64,000 nt of DNA from Alphaproteobacteria bacterium (lineage in GTDB: Bacteria; Pseudomonadota; Alphaproteobacteria; G02398745; G023898745), in contig CP060237.1 of NCBI GenBank assembly GCA_023898745.1, positions 248,001-312,000 of the forward strand. Reading direction: 5' to 3'. A program made the translations under genes and the position numbers. Positions 45,901 to 55,180 of the stretch are shown here, piece after piece (position 1 is the stretch's first letter; each line of letters opens with the position of its first letter). The notes under the pieces are model-generated. The model saw only the letters and a program-made list of their open reading frames with translations. It did no database searches and had not been told where the DNA came from.

Positions 45901-46497
45901 CTAATTCATCGCTCCTTCAAAGCGGCATCTCGGAAAAGAAAGCTCCACAAGCTGCGTTAGCAAGAAGCATTGTTCATGTAACGATTTTGCCTCAAGAAGG
46001 CACTGTTTTTCAATAGATTGAAACGGGCAAAAGTTTAATAGATACTGCATTAACTTTTTGTCAGAATAATTATGTATAACTTCCCAATTTGGCTGCATAT
46101 TCAATTTCAAGAAATAATGCGCGAGCGCCTTTTTGAGTTTTTCACGACTAAACTCTTGATGCGGCGTTGTTGCATTGGTATAACGCACCTCACCTCGAAT
46201 GAGAGCATATTCTGTTTTAAATGATAGAATATCAAAACATTTAATACCTTCAACAAATAAACAGATCTTATCTGGCTCTATTTCTTCATAATCCAAAACA
46301 CGTCCGAGTGTACCTGTGGAATAAAAACCACCCTCTTCTTTTGTTTGCACAACACCAATATATTTAGACGTTTTAAGAGAGGCTGCAATTAACGCCAGAG
46401 CAGTAGCGCCCTCAACGGGCAACAACATTTCATTGCCTGGTAGTAAAACCTCATTTTTAAACAACACAAGTGGTAGATGTTTTGGAAACGCGCTCAT
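45901..46497 (-). CDS. LON substrate-binding domain protein
   Basis: 198 residues, only the N-terminal domain of Lon (PUA-like), without the ATPase or protease parts. Seen: LPLVLFKNEVLLPG at the start, IGVVQT, GTLGRVLDYEEIE and a C-terminal helical bundle. Stand-alone proteins of this type are common in alphaproteobacteria; the role is not settled. Cytosolic. No leader. Confidence 0.85.
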   Translation of the reverse strand: MSAFPKHLPLVLFKNEVLLPGNEMLLPVEGATALALIAASLKTSKYIGVVQTKEEGGFYSTGTLGRVLDYEEIEPDKICLFVEGIKCFDILSFKTEYALIRGEVRYTNATTPHQEFSREKLKKALAHYFLKLNMQPNWEVIHNYSDKKLMQYLLNFCPFQSIEKQCLLEAKSLHEQCFLLTQLVELSFPRCRFEGAMN

Positions 46498-46644
46498 TGG
46501 CTTAAATGAAGTTATGACTTACCCTAATTTATTATAGAAACAACTTTGTGAAGAGTTTCAATATATTAAAGTAAATTTTTATTACTTTTTAAATAAATTC
46601 AATTATTATTTGAAATATCTGAGATTTTTCGCATAAAAACAACT

Positions 46645-46723
46645 CGTCATGGCAAATCTGCCATAGGTAGATGCGGTCATCCATAATGGATCACCACGGC
46701 GCTACACGCGCCTCGTGATGACG
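46645..46723. repeat. Palindromic repeat, modules B-like + A
   Basis: CGTCATGGCAAATCTGCC arm and GGATCACCACGGCGCTACAC to CGTGATGACG. The rest of 46498-46787 is AT-rich without a gene. Confidence 0.75.
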
Positions 46724-46787
46724 AAGCCCCCTACCAATTTCCCAAAAAAAGTAAGATACTAGGACAAAGCACATTATATAAAAAATC

Positions 46788-47576
46788 ATGCTGTTCTTTT
46801 TCTTCACACTTTTTGCGCAATCTATTGATGATTTTCAACAGCATAGCAATACCTCACAAGAAGAAATTGATCATGATTCTTTCAACATGTTCTTGCAGAA
46901 ATATACTGTTATCCTCAGGGATGGCCGATCTGTTGTGAAATATAAAGATGCAAAACACACAAAGGCAGCGCGAGACCTTTTAAACGACTATATCAATTAT
47001 CTCAAGAGCATCCCGATTGCACATTATAATAAGAGAGAACAGTTAGCGTTTTGGATTAATCTTTATAACGCCTTAACTATCCTGCTAGTTTTAGACCACT
47101 ATCCTGTGAAAAGCATTCAAGATATAAACATTGGCTTTTTGTCTTTTTTTGGACCATGGAAACAAAAACTCATCAAAATTTCAGGGGTGGAATTATCTTT
47201 ATATGATATTGAAAACAATATTCTCCGCACATTCTGGAAAGATGCACGTATTCATTATGCCTTGAATTGCGCATCTTATAGCTGCCCCAATCTGAGAAAT
47301 CAGGCCTACAAAGGGAAGGATATAGATCTCATCCTCGACCGCGTGGCAAGTCTTTATATTAACCACAGACGCGGCGTAGCAGTTGATGCAGATAATGGAT
47401 ATCTCAGAGCCTCAAAAATCTACAAATGGTATAGTGGAGATTTTGAACCATCTGTTTTGGAGCATCTTAAAAAATATGCCCGCCCTGATTTGAAAGAAGC
47501 ACTGGAACATCGCAATTGGATTGATGGATATGATTATGACTGGCGATTAAATGATTTTGAAGAGCCTAGAAAATAA
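46788..47576 (+). CDS. DUF547 protein with mini-leader
   Basis: 262 residues, starting MLFFFFTLFAQSIDD. The DUF547 core is clear: REQLAFWINLYNALTILLVL, VKSIQDI, and the signature ALNCASYSCPNLRNQAY with the conserved Cys pair, followed by an aromatic block. The function of the family is not established; a transglutaminase-like papain fold has been proposed, so the Cys may be catalytic (inference). Members are usually exported. The only export signal available here is the 10-residue hydrophobic N-terminus. Confidence 0.85.
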   Translation: MLFFFFTLFAQSIDDFQQHSNTSQEEIDHDSFNMFLQKYTVILRDGRSVVKYKDAKHTKAARDLLNDYINYLKSIPIAHYNKREQLAFWINLYNALTILLVLDHYPVKSIQDINIGFLSFFGPWKQKLIKISGVELSLYDIENNILRTFWKDARIHYALNCASYSCPNLRNQAYKGKDIDLILDRVASLYINHRRGVAVDADNGYLRASKIYKWYSGDFEPSVLEHLKKYARPDLKEALEHRNWIDGYDYDWRLNDFEEPRK

Positions 47577-47764
47577 CGTCATTGCGAGCATTCGTTAGAA
47601 TGCGCCGCAATCCATGGATCACCACACCTTGCTACGCAAGGTTCGTGATGACGACTCTGAGTACGTCATGGCGAGACCCTTTAGGGTCGTGGCCATCCAT
47701 AATGAATCACCACGCAGCTCAGCTCCTCGTGATGACAGCATTATAGAAGCGCCTCGTGATGACG
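47577..47764. repeat. Repeat array, modules C, A, B, A and A end
   Basis: CGTCATTGCGAGCATTCG arm, CACCACACCTTGCTACGCAA arm, CGTCATGGCGAGACCCTTTA arm, CACCACGCAGCTCAGCTCC arm and a final GCGCCTCGTGATGACG end. The frame through it is not a gene. Confidence 0.82.
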
Positions 47765-47849
47765 CCTCCTCGGTGTTGAAAAAATTCCTTGAATTTTAAC
47801 AGAAACTTTCCTACTATGTAAAGTAGGATAATTATTAAAATGGAAAGTC

Positions 47850-48416
47850 ATGGGTAAGAACACAGGACATGTCATGCTTATTAATAACGCAGGCACTATG
47901 CCCAAGATATTTCTCATTCAAGAATCCAACAAGCACTGGGGTATTTTCGGTGGCGGACAAGAAGAAACAGACAAGTCCCTCACAATGACAGCCGTGCGCG
48001 AATTACATGAAGAGTCATTAGGCTCCTTAAAAGGTGATCCAAAATTGTTCAATTATTTGGACTATTATTCCTTAAAAGGAACGGATCACCCAACCAACCA
48101 TAAAACGTTCATTTCTGTGAACAGTTCTATCCGCGAAAATGATATTCGTGTGGATAGCCCAGAACATGGACAAGGGTTTGGAGATATTCGCAATGGAAAG
48201 TTTTTCCCCTTGTATTTGGTCTTGGATGCGATTTATCGCGGAAGAAAAACATTTACATATCAAGATGAAGAGCACAAATTGCGCTACTTCTTTGCGGAAG
48301 GTATTCGTCGTAACAAAAAGTTTTTGTATGAATTGTTTAACAAACATAATATTGATGCGATTGAGACGCGCCACAGGTTGATGAATATTCAGCCGGTTGT
48401 TGCGGTGAGGAATTAG
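47850..48416 (+). CDS. Nudix hydrolase
   Basis: 188 residues. The Nudix box at about 46-70 reads GGGQEETDKSLTMTAVREL then HEES: the metal-binding REL-HEE part is intact, while the first conserved Glu position (GE) is Lys. The family hydrolyses nucleoside diphosphate derivatives in the cytosol. The C-terminal part is helical. The substrate cannot be read. No leader, and no operon partner. Confidence 0.8.
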   Translation: MGKNTGHVMLINNAGTMPKIFLIQESNKHWGIFGGGQEETDKSLTMTAVRELHEESLGSLKGDPKLFNYLDYYSLKGTDHPTNHKTFISVNSSIRENDIRVDSPEHGQGFGDIRNGKFFPLYLVLDAIYRGRKTFTYQDEEHKLRYFFAEGIRRNKKFLYELFNKHNIDAIETRHRLMNIQPVVAVRN

Positions 48417-48424
48417 CCACACTC

Positions 48425-48502
48425 CGTCATCCTGAATGAGAGTGCCGAGTAAACGATCTTCTGGAGTATATCTTACGAGGGTCTTTTACTGCGCTTAGGA
48501 TA
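48425..48502. repeat. Palindromic repeat, module D (degenerate)
   Basis: CGTCATCCTGAATGAGAG...CTGCGCTTAGGATAACA, worn inverted pair. Confidence 0.55.
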
Positions 48503-48582
48503 ACAATGTACATGCATACGCTTGAAATACCTTCAAAAATTTTCTATAACAACGGCACGACAAAAAAATAAGTAAGATATGT

Positions 48583-50238
48583 ATGTTTTCGTTTTGGAAT
48601 TTATATGCGAGTACTTCATTTGAAAATGCTGACCTCGCTATACAAACATTGCAGTAAGCGGGCGTTACTCAAGGCAAAAGAAAAGCATACATTGTTATAA
48701 ATCAGTATAATGAAATTAATATAATCTTTGCTTCGCCTCCCAAACCAAAAGAAAATGACCTAAAAGATTTCTTAGCATCCCTCAAAGCTCCTGAACTTAT
48801 AGGATGTACTATTTTTTCATTAATTTGGATGTATCAAAAATTCCCTGACATAATGCCCGACTTAAAAGAAAATTACCCAAAAGAGTTGCTGTTAATCGTA
48901 CAAACCACCGCACTTCTAGGGTTTGCTCTTTTTTCATTAATTTGGATATATCAAAAATTCTCTCTTAATAATGAAGACAAACAACGCTATATTGAAAGTC
49001 TATTCAATCAGGCACTTCATGAAAATCAAAAAAATTCAGTGGAATCTTTGAAAAAAGTTATAAGATTATCAGTAAAAAACAATACATTCAAAATGAGATC
49101 CTATGCAATTTTAATGGAAATTTTTTACAAGAACAGGGAATTTGAAGAATTTGAAAGGTATTTTGAATTATTCTTAAAAGGAGAGGATGGTTCAGAATCA
49201 AAATTTGTAGATGAACGCGCCGCTGTTTATTTTTATAAAGCTCAAGTTATGAAATTTTTTAGTAACGACAAAACATCAGAAGAGCGCATACGCGAAGCAA
49301 TTACGTACTATGAAAAAGCCTTTGGACTCGCAATTGATCGAAATATCAAAATTGCAGCTGAAGCTGCGCTTGGAAACTGTTATATACACTTAGACAAGAC
49401 CGATGAAGCAAAGCCATACTTAGAGCGAGCATCAGCAAGCGGTTCGTTTATGGCAAGTCAAAATTTAGGATACATCTACTTTGAAAAACAGCTTTTTGCA
49501 AAGGCTAAAAAATTTTTCATTAGAGCTTCCAATCAAACATCAGAAAAAAAACACCATTTGGAGCTGTTACAGCATAACATCTTTCTTTTGAACATGCTGA
49601 TCTCAATAGAAAAAAATAAAATACATGAAGCCGAAATAGACCAAACGAATAAAAAAACAATAGAACATCTTTTTTATGATGTCACGTATGAGGAAGAGCA
49701 AGATTTAAAAAAACCAAAGACAACCGTAGACGCTGATCAATCAGATAAAACACCCTCTCCCAAGTGGATCGCCCAAAAAAAAGGTATCCCGAGTTATCAA
49801 GAGCAGCTGAAGGCTTATGCGGCAAGGAAAGACCAAAGGCAAAAATGCATAGAATGCATAGAGCGTCAAATACATCAAAACAAAAAAGCTTTGGAATTAA
49901 CATTACCACCAAAAAACGTTCCTGCGAACGATTATGAAACATTAAAAAAAATCTTCAAACAATCTCGTGAACCAAAAGGGTGGGTAGAATTCAAATCCTA
50001 TCAGGATCTCTTACAACATCTTGGAGGAGATTTTGATTTTAAAACAGTGCCTCACAAAGCTACTTTACCTCAAAGAGAAAATCCAGATACAATCGTGACT
50101 AGATTTTTACATCCAAAACATAGAAAAGAGGGTAATAATGATAGACTTCAAATGACAGGATATGAGCACTGGTTCATAAAGAGTCTTTTTGAAGAAGCTG
50201 GGTATTTTGACATCAGCAGTTTCAAGCGACATAAGTGA
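48583..50238 (+). pseudogene. TPR protein with mini-leader, interrupted by one in-frame TAA
   Basis: From the ATG at 48583 the frame reads MFSFWNLYASTSFENADLAI and four more codons, then TAA at 48655-48657, and continues open in the same frame to 50238 (about 551 codons in all). The start matches the TPR protein at 61155-63383 (MFLFWNLCGAAAS), so the stop is probably a recent CAA-to-TAA change in a real gene, or a site of readthrough. After it come two hydrophobic helices created by a 117-base duplication, then TPR-like helices (about 130-300), and a C-terminal domain with TRFLHPKH shared with the other TPR protein. A restart at 48829 would give a 469-residue protein. Confidence 0.7.
48812..48960. 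repeat. 117-base tandem duplication in the TPR gene
   Basis: Copies at 48812-48843 and 48929-48960 share 31 of 32 bases (TTTTTTCATTAATTTGGAT, then ATCAAAAATTC). The offset is 39 codons, so the frame is kept and FSLIWMYQKF/FSLIWIYQKF appear twice. Confidence 0.8.
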
Positions 50239-50356
50239 CGAGGTTACGAAGTAGAGTAAACCACCATCAATGAACATTAAATGATCTCCTAAAGCATGCT
50301 CTGCCTGTTTTTACGAGATTCCTTCGGCTACGCCTCAGGATGACGGTGCTGTTAAT

Positions 50357-51550
50357 TCAGGATGGCGAAACAATACGATAATGATGCTTCCTCCCAACCG
50401 TTAAAATCATATCTTTTTCCCACTTCACAGTTGCGGCAATATCTGTAATTTTCTCGTCATTGATTTTCACGGCACCACTGGAAATACCGTTTTTCGCTAA
50501 AGAGCGGCTTGCGTATAATTCATTTTCAACGAGTGTATCAAGCAACTTTTCATGCAGTACTTTCAACACAGGTAATGAGTCCAAGTTGCCTGATTTGTTT
50601 TCAAACACTTGCTCTACTGTCTTATGAATTCCTGGCAAAACGTCTGCACCATGCAATAAAGTTGTTACTTCATCTGCAAGTGTTTTCTTTGCTTCATTGA
50701 TATTGCCTTTCATGATCACAGCAATTTGATCCAACGGTAGTTCTGTAAAAATCTTCAAAAACTTTTCCACATCTTTATCATGTGCATTCCTAAAATATTG
50801 CCAAAAATCATATGGTGAGGTTTTGTCTGCATTGAGCCAAATGGCTTTACCTTCACCAGTTTTGCCCATCTTTGTACCAGAGGAGGTGGTGAGCAATGGA
50901 ATGGTTAAACCATATGCATCTTTGCCTGCAATTTTATGAATGAGTTCAACGCCATTGATGATATTACCCCACTGTTCAGATCCACCAATTTGCAATTTAC
51001 AATTATGATTTTTAAAGAGGTGATAAAAGTCATATCCCTGTAAAATCATATAGTTAAACTCAAGGAAAGAAATGGGTTTATTGTTATCTAGACGATTCTT
51101 CACAAACTCAAATCCAATCATTCTGTTGATCGAAAAATAGCGACCAATTTCTCTTAAGAAATCGATATAATTCAGGCTCTTAATCCAGTCTGCATTGTTC
51201 ACAATGATCGGATTATCGAGATAAATTCTGTAGGTTTTTTCTAATGACTCTAGATTTTTTTGAATCGTATCTTTGTCTAATAATGGGCGCTCTTTTTCTT
51301 TATCTGATGGATCGCCAATTAATGTTGTTGCACCACCTAACAATACAATTGGCTGATGCCCAGCTTTTTCTAATCTGCGCAACATCATAATGCCAATCAA
51401 ATGCCCTACATGAAGGCTATCTCCTGTAGCGTCAAATCCTTGATATACGGTAACTTTCTCGTTTTCAAACATATGGTCGATGGTTGGCTCATCTGTGGTT
51501 TGGTAGACAAACCCACGGTCTTTGAGAGTGGAAAGAAGCTTTGTGTTCAT
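50357..51550 (-). CDS. tyrS: Tyrosyl-tRNA synthetase
   Basis: 397 residues, normal length. Class I synthetase: HIGH motif as HVGH at 47-50, YMILQGYDFYHLF tyrosine-binding segment, QIGGSEQWGNI, and the KMSKS loop as KMGKT near 230. The S4 RNA-binding domain is C-terminal (about 335-397). All expected parts are present. A lone half of a module D repeat (50308-50346) lies just downstream. Confidence 0.96.
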   Translation of the reverse strand: MNTKLLSTLKDRGFVYQTTDEPTIDHMFENEKVTVYQGFDATGDSLHVGHLIGIMMLRRLEKAGHQPIVLLGGATTLIGDPSDKEKERPLLDKDTIQKNLESLEKTYRIYLDNPIIVNNADWIKSLNYIDFLREIGRYFSINRMIGFEFVKNRLDNNKPISFLEFNYMILQGYDFYHLFKNHNCKLQIGGSEQWGNIINGVELIHKIAGKDAYGLTIPLLTTSSGTKMGKTGEGKAIWLNADKTSPYDFWQYFRNAHDKDVEKFLKIFTELPLDQIAVIMKGNINEAKKTLADEVTTLLHGADVLPGIHKTVEQVFENKSGNLDSLPVLKVLHEKLLDTLVENELYASRSLAKNGISSGAVKINDEKITDIAATVKWEKDMILTVGRKHHYRIVSPS

Positions 51551-51673
51551 AAATTGGATTTGATAAGTATATATTTTACTTTAACACAATGTGCTAATGA
51601 TATGTGGAGCTTGCCATTTATCGTTTGCATAAAAAATGATATAATGTAACTGATAAGATTTTTAGGTATATAC

Positions 51674-53404
51674 ATGTCTTTCTCAAATCACTTTACTCCT
51701 AAACTCATCCTAGCTATCGTTATTTCTTGGGCGCTACCTTTGCTCGCTTGGATTTTGACATGCTTATCACATACCTCCAGCCGATCTTTTTACAAGCCTG
51801 GTTTATATGCATTATCTGATGATTATGTGACCCCTGACTCTAGGGAAGAAATATTTAAAAGCCCTGCGGTAGGTAGACACATTATGAACGCATTATCTTT
51901 AGAAGATGCCTTAAAAGCAACATCAAATCCGACCATGCGAGAACTTTTTATATATAGCAAACATATGAGTGAAGCTGAAGAATCCTACGTAAACTCTATT
52001 ATGCACAACAGACCTATTTCCGAAAAAACCAAAAATGTATTAAGCGTTGCAGATACAAAGCGCTCTCAAGGAAATATCGTGCACACTTTAAAGCAGCGAT
52101 TAGGCGATAAGCCACTATTGCGAAAAACACTTTTACCAAAATGGTTAGAGGAGTATTTTGAAGGCCAGAAACTTTCTTCAAGCATAGACCCAAGAATTAA
52201 AGAGTATATGAGGGCCGATTATATCTACCTCCCAAAACCAGAAATCCAACCTATTCCAGAAAAAACAGATACACAAACAGATCAGGAATATCGCGATGTT
52301 GCAGAATCTATCGAAAGAAGCAATATAGACGCGCAAAAAACACTTGCTCGAAAGCTTTTAGAAGCGCAGCAAGCTATTATTCAAGAAGCGCAAGAAAAAT
52401 ATACTATTTTTGAATCGCAACTAAAATATGTTGACGAGATAGAACAAAAACTTAACGCTTCTGAAACACAGGAAGATGCGCTTAACTTTATAAAAGAAAA
52501 ATATAATATTTTACCTACAACACAGTATCTTGTCATATCAGATGATGATTTAATGTATCAACTACGCAAGCTAGAAATTGAATATATATTTAAACAACGT
52601 CCAGATTTAACCCTTGTATTATATTTTTACGAGAAAGAGATTGAGCTTGGTCGCAGCGACCTCCCTCCCTCTGTTAAAAAATTGCATGTGATAGGCTCTA
52701 ATGTCGAGGAAGTGAGATCTTACTTTTTGACTCATTGTCAATTTTTAGAGGAATTTGATGGATCTAGATTGACGAATCTTAAGGAGGTTGGCGGTGAATT
52801 TCTGGCTAATTGCCGATCTTTAAAGCGGTTTAATGGCTCTGACTGGTTTAACCTTGAAAGAATTTGGAAGAACTTTCTCTTTGCCTGTCCGTCTTTAGAG
52901 TATTTTAATGGATCTGGATGGACCAGCCTTAAAAAGATTGGGGAAAATTATCTATCTAAATGCAACTCTCTTAAGAAGTTTGACTCCTTCGATTGGATAA
53001 GTCTTGAAACGATTGATCATTACTTTCTGGCTTATTGCACCGCTTTAGAGTCCTTTGATGGATCTGGATGGATCAATATTAAAAAAATTGGGTCGTATTT
53101 TCTATCTCAATCCAAATCCTTAAAACGCTTTCGAAGCTCTGACTGGAGAAATCTTAAAACCATCGGGTGCTGTTTTCTATCTGACTGCACTTCTTTAGAA
53201 TATTTTGATATCTCTGATTGTAAAAACCTTACGTCTGTTGATAATCGTGGTTTTTTGAAAGGCGTAGCGCCCACAACCCTTCAACAAATTTTACTACCAA
53301 TAGAACAAAACCATCCGTACCAGCATGGTATTCTTTTTGCGTTAAAAGAAAATGGCTTTGAAGAACAAATTAAATTTCTAGATAAACCTTCTTCCTATCG
53401 TTAA
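51674..53404 (+). CDS. LRR protein with SWALPLL-type N-terminal anchor
   Basis: 576 residues. The start contains KLILAIVISWALPLLAWI, shared with the protein at 38863. Residues about 175-280 are helical or coiled coil. Residues 351-525 are seven gap-free 25-residue repeats of the BspA/LRR_5 type (FL-x-x-C-x-S-L-x-x-F-x-G-S-x-W-x-x-L-x-x-I), with a Cys at position 5 in six of seven. Such solenoids bind host proteins. A TATAAT box lies just upstream (at about 51641). I infer a surface or secreted protein acting on a protist host. Confidence 0.8.
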   Translation: MSFSNHFTPKLILAIVISWALPLLAWILTCLSHTSSRSFYKPGLYALSDDYVTPDSREEIFKSPAVGRHIMNALSLEDALKATSNPTMRELFIYSKHMSEAEESYVNSIMHNRPISEKTKNVLSVADTKRSQGNIVHTLKQRLGDKPLLRKTLLPKWLEEYFEGQKLSSSIDPRIKEYMRADYIYLPKPEIQPIPEKTDTQTDQEYRDVAESIERSNIDAQKTLARKLLEAQQAIIQEAQEKYTIFESQLKYVDEIEQKLNASETQEDALNFIKEKYNILPTTQYLVISDDDLMYQLRKLEIEYIFKQRPDLTLVLYFYEKEIELGRSDLPPSVKKLHVIGSNVEEVRSYFLTHCQFLEEFDGSRLTNLKEVGGEFLANCRSLKRFNGSDWFNLERIWKNFLFACPSLEYFNGSGWTSLKKIGENYLSKCNSLKKFDSFDWISLETIDHYFLAYCTALESFDGSGWINIKKIGSYFLSQSKSLKRFRSSDWRNLKTIGCCFLSDCTSLEYFDISDCKNLTSVDNRGFLKGVAPTTLQQILLPIEQNHPYQHGILFALKENGFEEQIKFLDKPSSYR

Positions 53405-53615
53405 ATGAATGAATCTGTTGATAAATTACAGCATAAAAGTAAACTTAGAACCTGCAACAAAGTATTTTGAGCGCGTCTTCAAAATTTATTTTATAAATGC
53501 TGTTGCGTTCCACTAAAAAATCCCTTAAAAATAGCCTAGATTATTGTCAAAATTAACCATTTGGAAATAATTCAAAACCATATACTAAAGAAAAAATATT
53601 GCATCTAAAAAAACC

Positions 53616-54551
53616 ATGGGGACTACACAAATTTCGACCGAAGAGGCGCAATTTCAAGACATCGCAGACTGCTTAGAGCAAGACAAATTCCGAATATTCC
53701 CCACGTATAGTCGACCTGGTTTCAAAAAAATTCAAAAAACAGATTACTCTTCCTTTTTTAAGAAAGCTGATGAAGCCTATCTTGAACTCGTTGCACTGCG
53801 CGAAAGATTAGATAATCCAATACTAAAAGAACGCGTTCAAAAATTAATTGATAAGATTCTATTTCAAAAAAAGGTGTATGCTGACAAAGTTGTTTACACC
53901 GTTCACCGCAATCCTGAACGGCCTTTCAAAAAAGTGTGTCTCATGTTGCATGGCATGCTAGATTCTGCTGAAAATTTTGCTACTCTTGCGCCAGATGTAG
54001 ATGATGTTTTGTATGTTGTGCCACAAGGATTTAAAGTGTGTTATCCCCTACCAGGCCCATTACCCCTAGCGTGGAATTATCAATGGTTTTCCTTGGGGGC
54101 TGGCTCAATTTTCAGGCCTAATCCTATCACGATTAAGGAAGGCCTTGAAGAAAATCGCCCCTTTTTAATGCAATGGCTAGATGATCTCGCGATGCTTGTA
54201 GGTGGATATGAAAATGTTATGGTGTGCGGATTTTCACAAGGTGCTGTTGTGGCTCTTGATCTGCTTACACAAAATCGCGCGCTATCTAAAGTGATATCTG
54301 TTGCAGGCGGCATGCATCCCCACATTCCTTTGGAATTACCACAAACAGAAAAGAGAGTGTTATTAATTCACTGCCCAAAAGATCGCATTGTGCCATTTTC
54401 TTTATCCAAAGATTCTGAAAGACGTCTGATAGATTTAGGTGCAAAAGTACATTTTAGAAAACCCATCAAACATGGGCATTTGGTTTTCACAGATACGTTT
54501 GGTCAGGTATGTATGAGACATTTTATTAAAGGGGAGAAATTACCACATTGA
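53616..54551 (+). CDS. Alpha/beta-hydrolase, carboxylesterase/phospholipase type
   Basis: 311 residues. A helical N-terminal extension (1-85) precedes the hydrolase: oxyanion segment LMLHGMLDSAENF, nucleophile GFSQGAVVAL, catalytic Asp in CPKDRIVP and His in KHGHLVF. This is the esterase/YpfH-like lysophospholipase group. The N-terminal extension is not usual in the family. No leader. Substrate unknown. The upstream 200 bases are AT-rich. Confidence 0.82.
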   Translation: MGTTQISTEEAQFQDIADCLEQDKFRIFPTYSRPGFKKIQKTDYSSFFKKADEAYLELVALRERLDNPILKERVQKLIDKILFQKKVYADKVVYTVHRNPERPFKKVCLMLHGMLDSAENFATLAPDVDDVLYVVPQGFKVCYPLPGPLPLAWNYQWFSLGAGSIFRPNPITIKEGLEENRPFLMQWLDDLAMLVGGYENVMVCGFSQGAVVALDLLTQNRALSKVISVAGGMHPHIPLELPQTEKRVLLIHCPKDRIVPFSLSKDSERRLIDLGAKVHFRKPIKHGHLVFTDTFGQVCMRHFIKGEKLPH

Positions 54552-54564
54552 CATGCAGCGTGCA

Positions 54565-54710
54565 CGCCATCACGAGGGAAAGTCCCGTGGTGATCCACTT
54601 CCTGGATTGCCACGCGTTCTAATGAACGCTCGCAATGACGGACTCAGAAACGTCATCACGAGGAGCGCAGCGACGTGGTGATCCATGGCCACACTACGCT
54701 CGCCATGACG
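54565..54710. repeat. Palindromic repeats, modules A, C, A and B
   Basis: CGCCATCACGAGGGAAAGTC arm, TGGATTGCCACGCGTTCTAA to CAATGACGG, consensus A arm, and a CACTACGCTCGCCATGACG end. Confidence 0.82.
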
Positions 54711-54727
54711 ACACTCCACGCGTGAGA

Positions 54728-54892
54728 TTAAAACCCTTCTTCAGCTGAAACTCGTTTACCTTCATCTTCTCCCATAGAGGCGCCAAAATATTCAAAAATT
54801 TCACTGATACCAAAATATTTTGTCACTAAGAACAATACAGCCATTAATCCTGAAACGATGAGCCCCATAACCCACAATAATTTTGTTTCCAT
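54728..54892 (-). CDS. Small single-helix membrane protein (54 residues)
   Basis: METKLLWVMGLIVSGLMAVL begins a single transmembrane helix (about 4-25), followed by an acidic tail with two Gly-rich turns (FGASMGEDEGKRV). GGA lies upstream of the ATG. Lies alone between repeat clusters. No family recognised. Confidence 0.6.
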   Translation of the reverse strand: METKLLWVMGLIVSGLMAVLFLVTKYFGISEIFEYFGASMGEDEGKRVSAEEGF

Positions 54893-55003
54893 ATGTATCC
54901 TATATAAAATATCATTTTATGTTTTATTATATCTATAAATGAATTTATTTTACAATAAGGTGTGAATATTTTTTAATAAAAAAGGCGCAGGGTATCGTAT
55001 TGC

Positions 55004-55168
55004 TGGATTGCCACACGTTCTAACGAACGCTCGCAATGACGGCGGCTCGTCATCACGAACCTTGCGAAGCAAGGTGTGGTGATCCATGATGGATGGCCAC
55101 GACCCTAAAGGGTCTCGCCATGACGGCGTAAACGTCATCACGAGGAGCGAAGCGATGTGGTGATCCAT
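55004..55168. repeat. Repeat array, modules C, A, B and A
   Basis: TGGATTGCCACACGTTC arm, CGTCATCACGAACCTTGCG arm, GGCCACGACCCTAAAGGGTC arm and CGTCATCACGAGGAGCGAAG arm. Confidence 0.82.
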
Positions 55169-55180
55169 GAAGATGATGCG

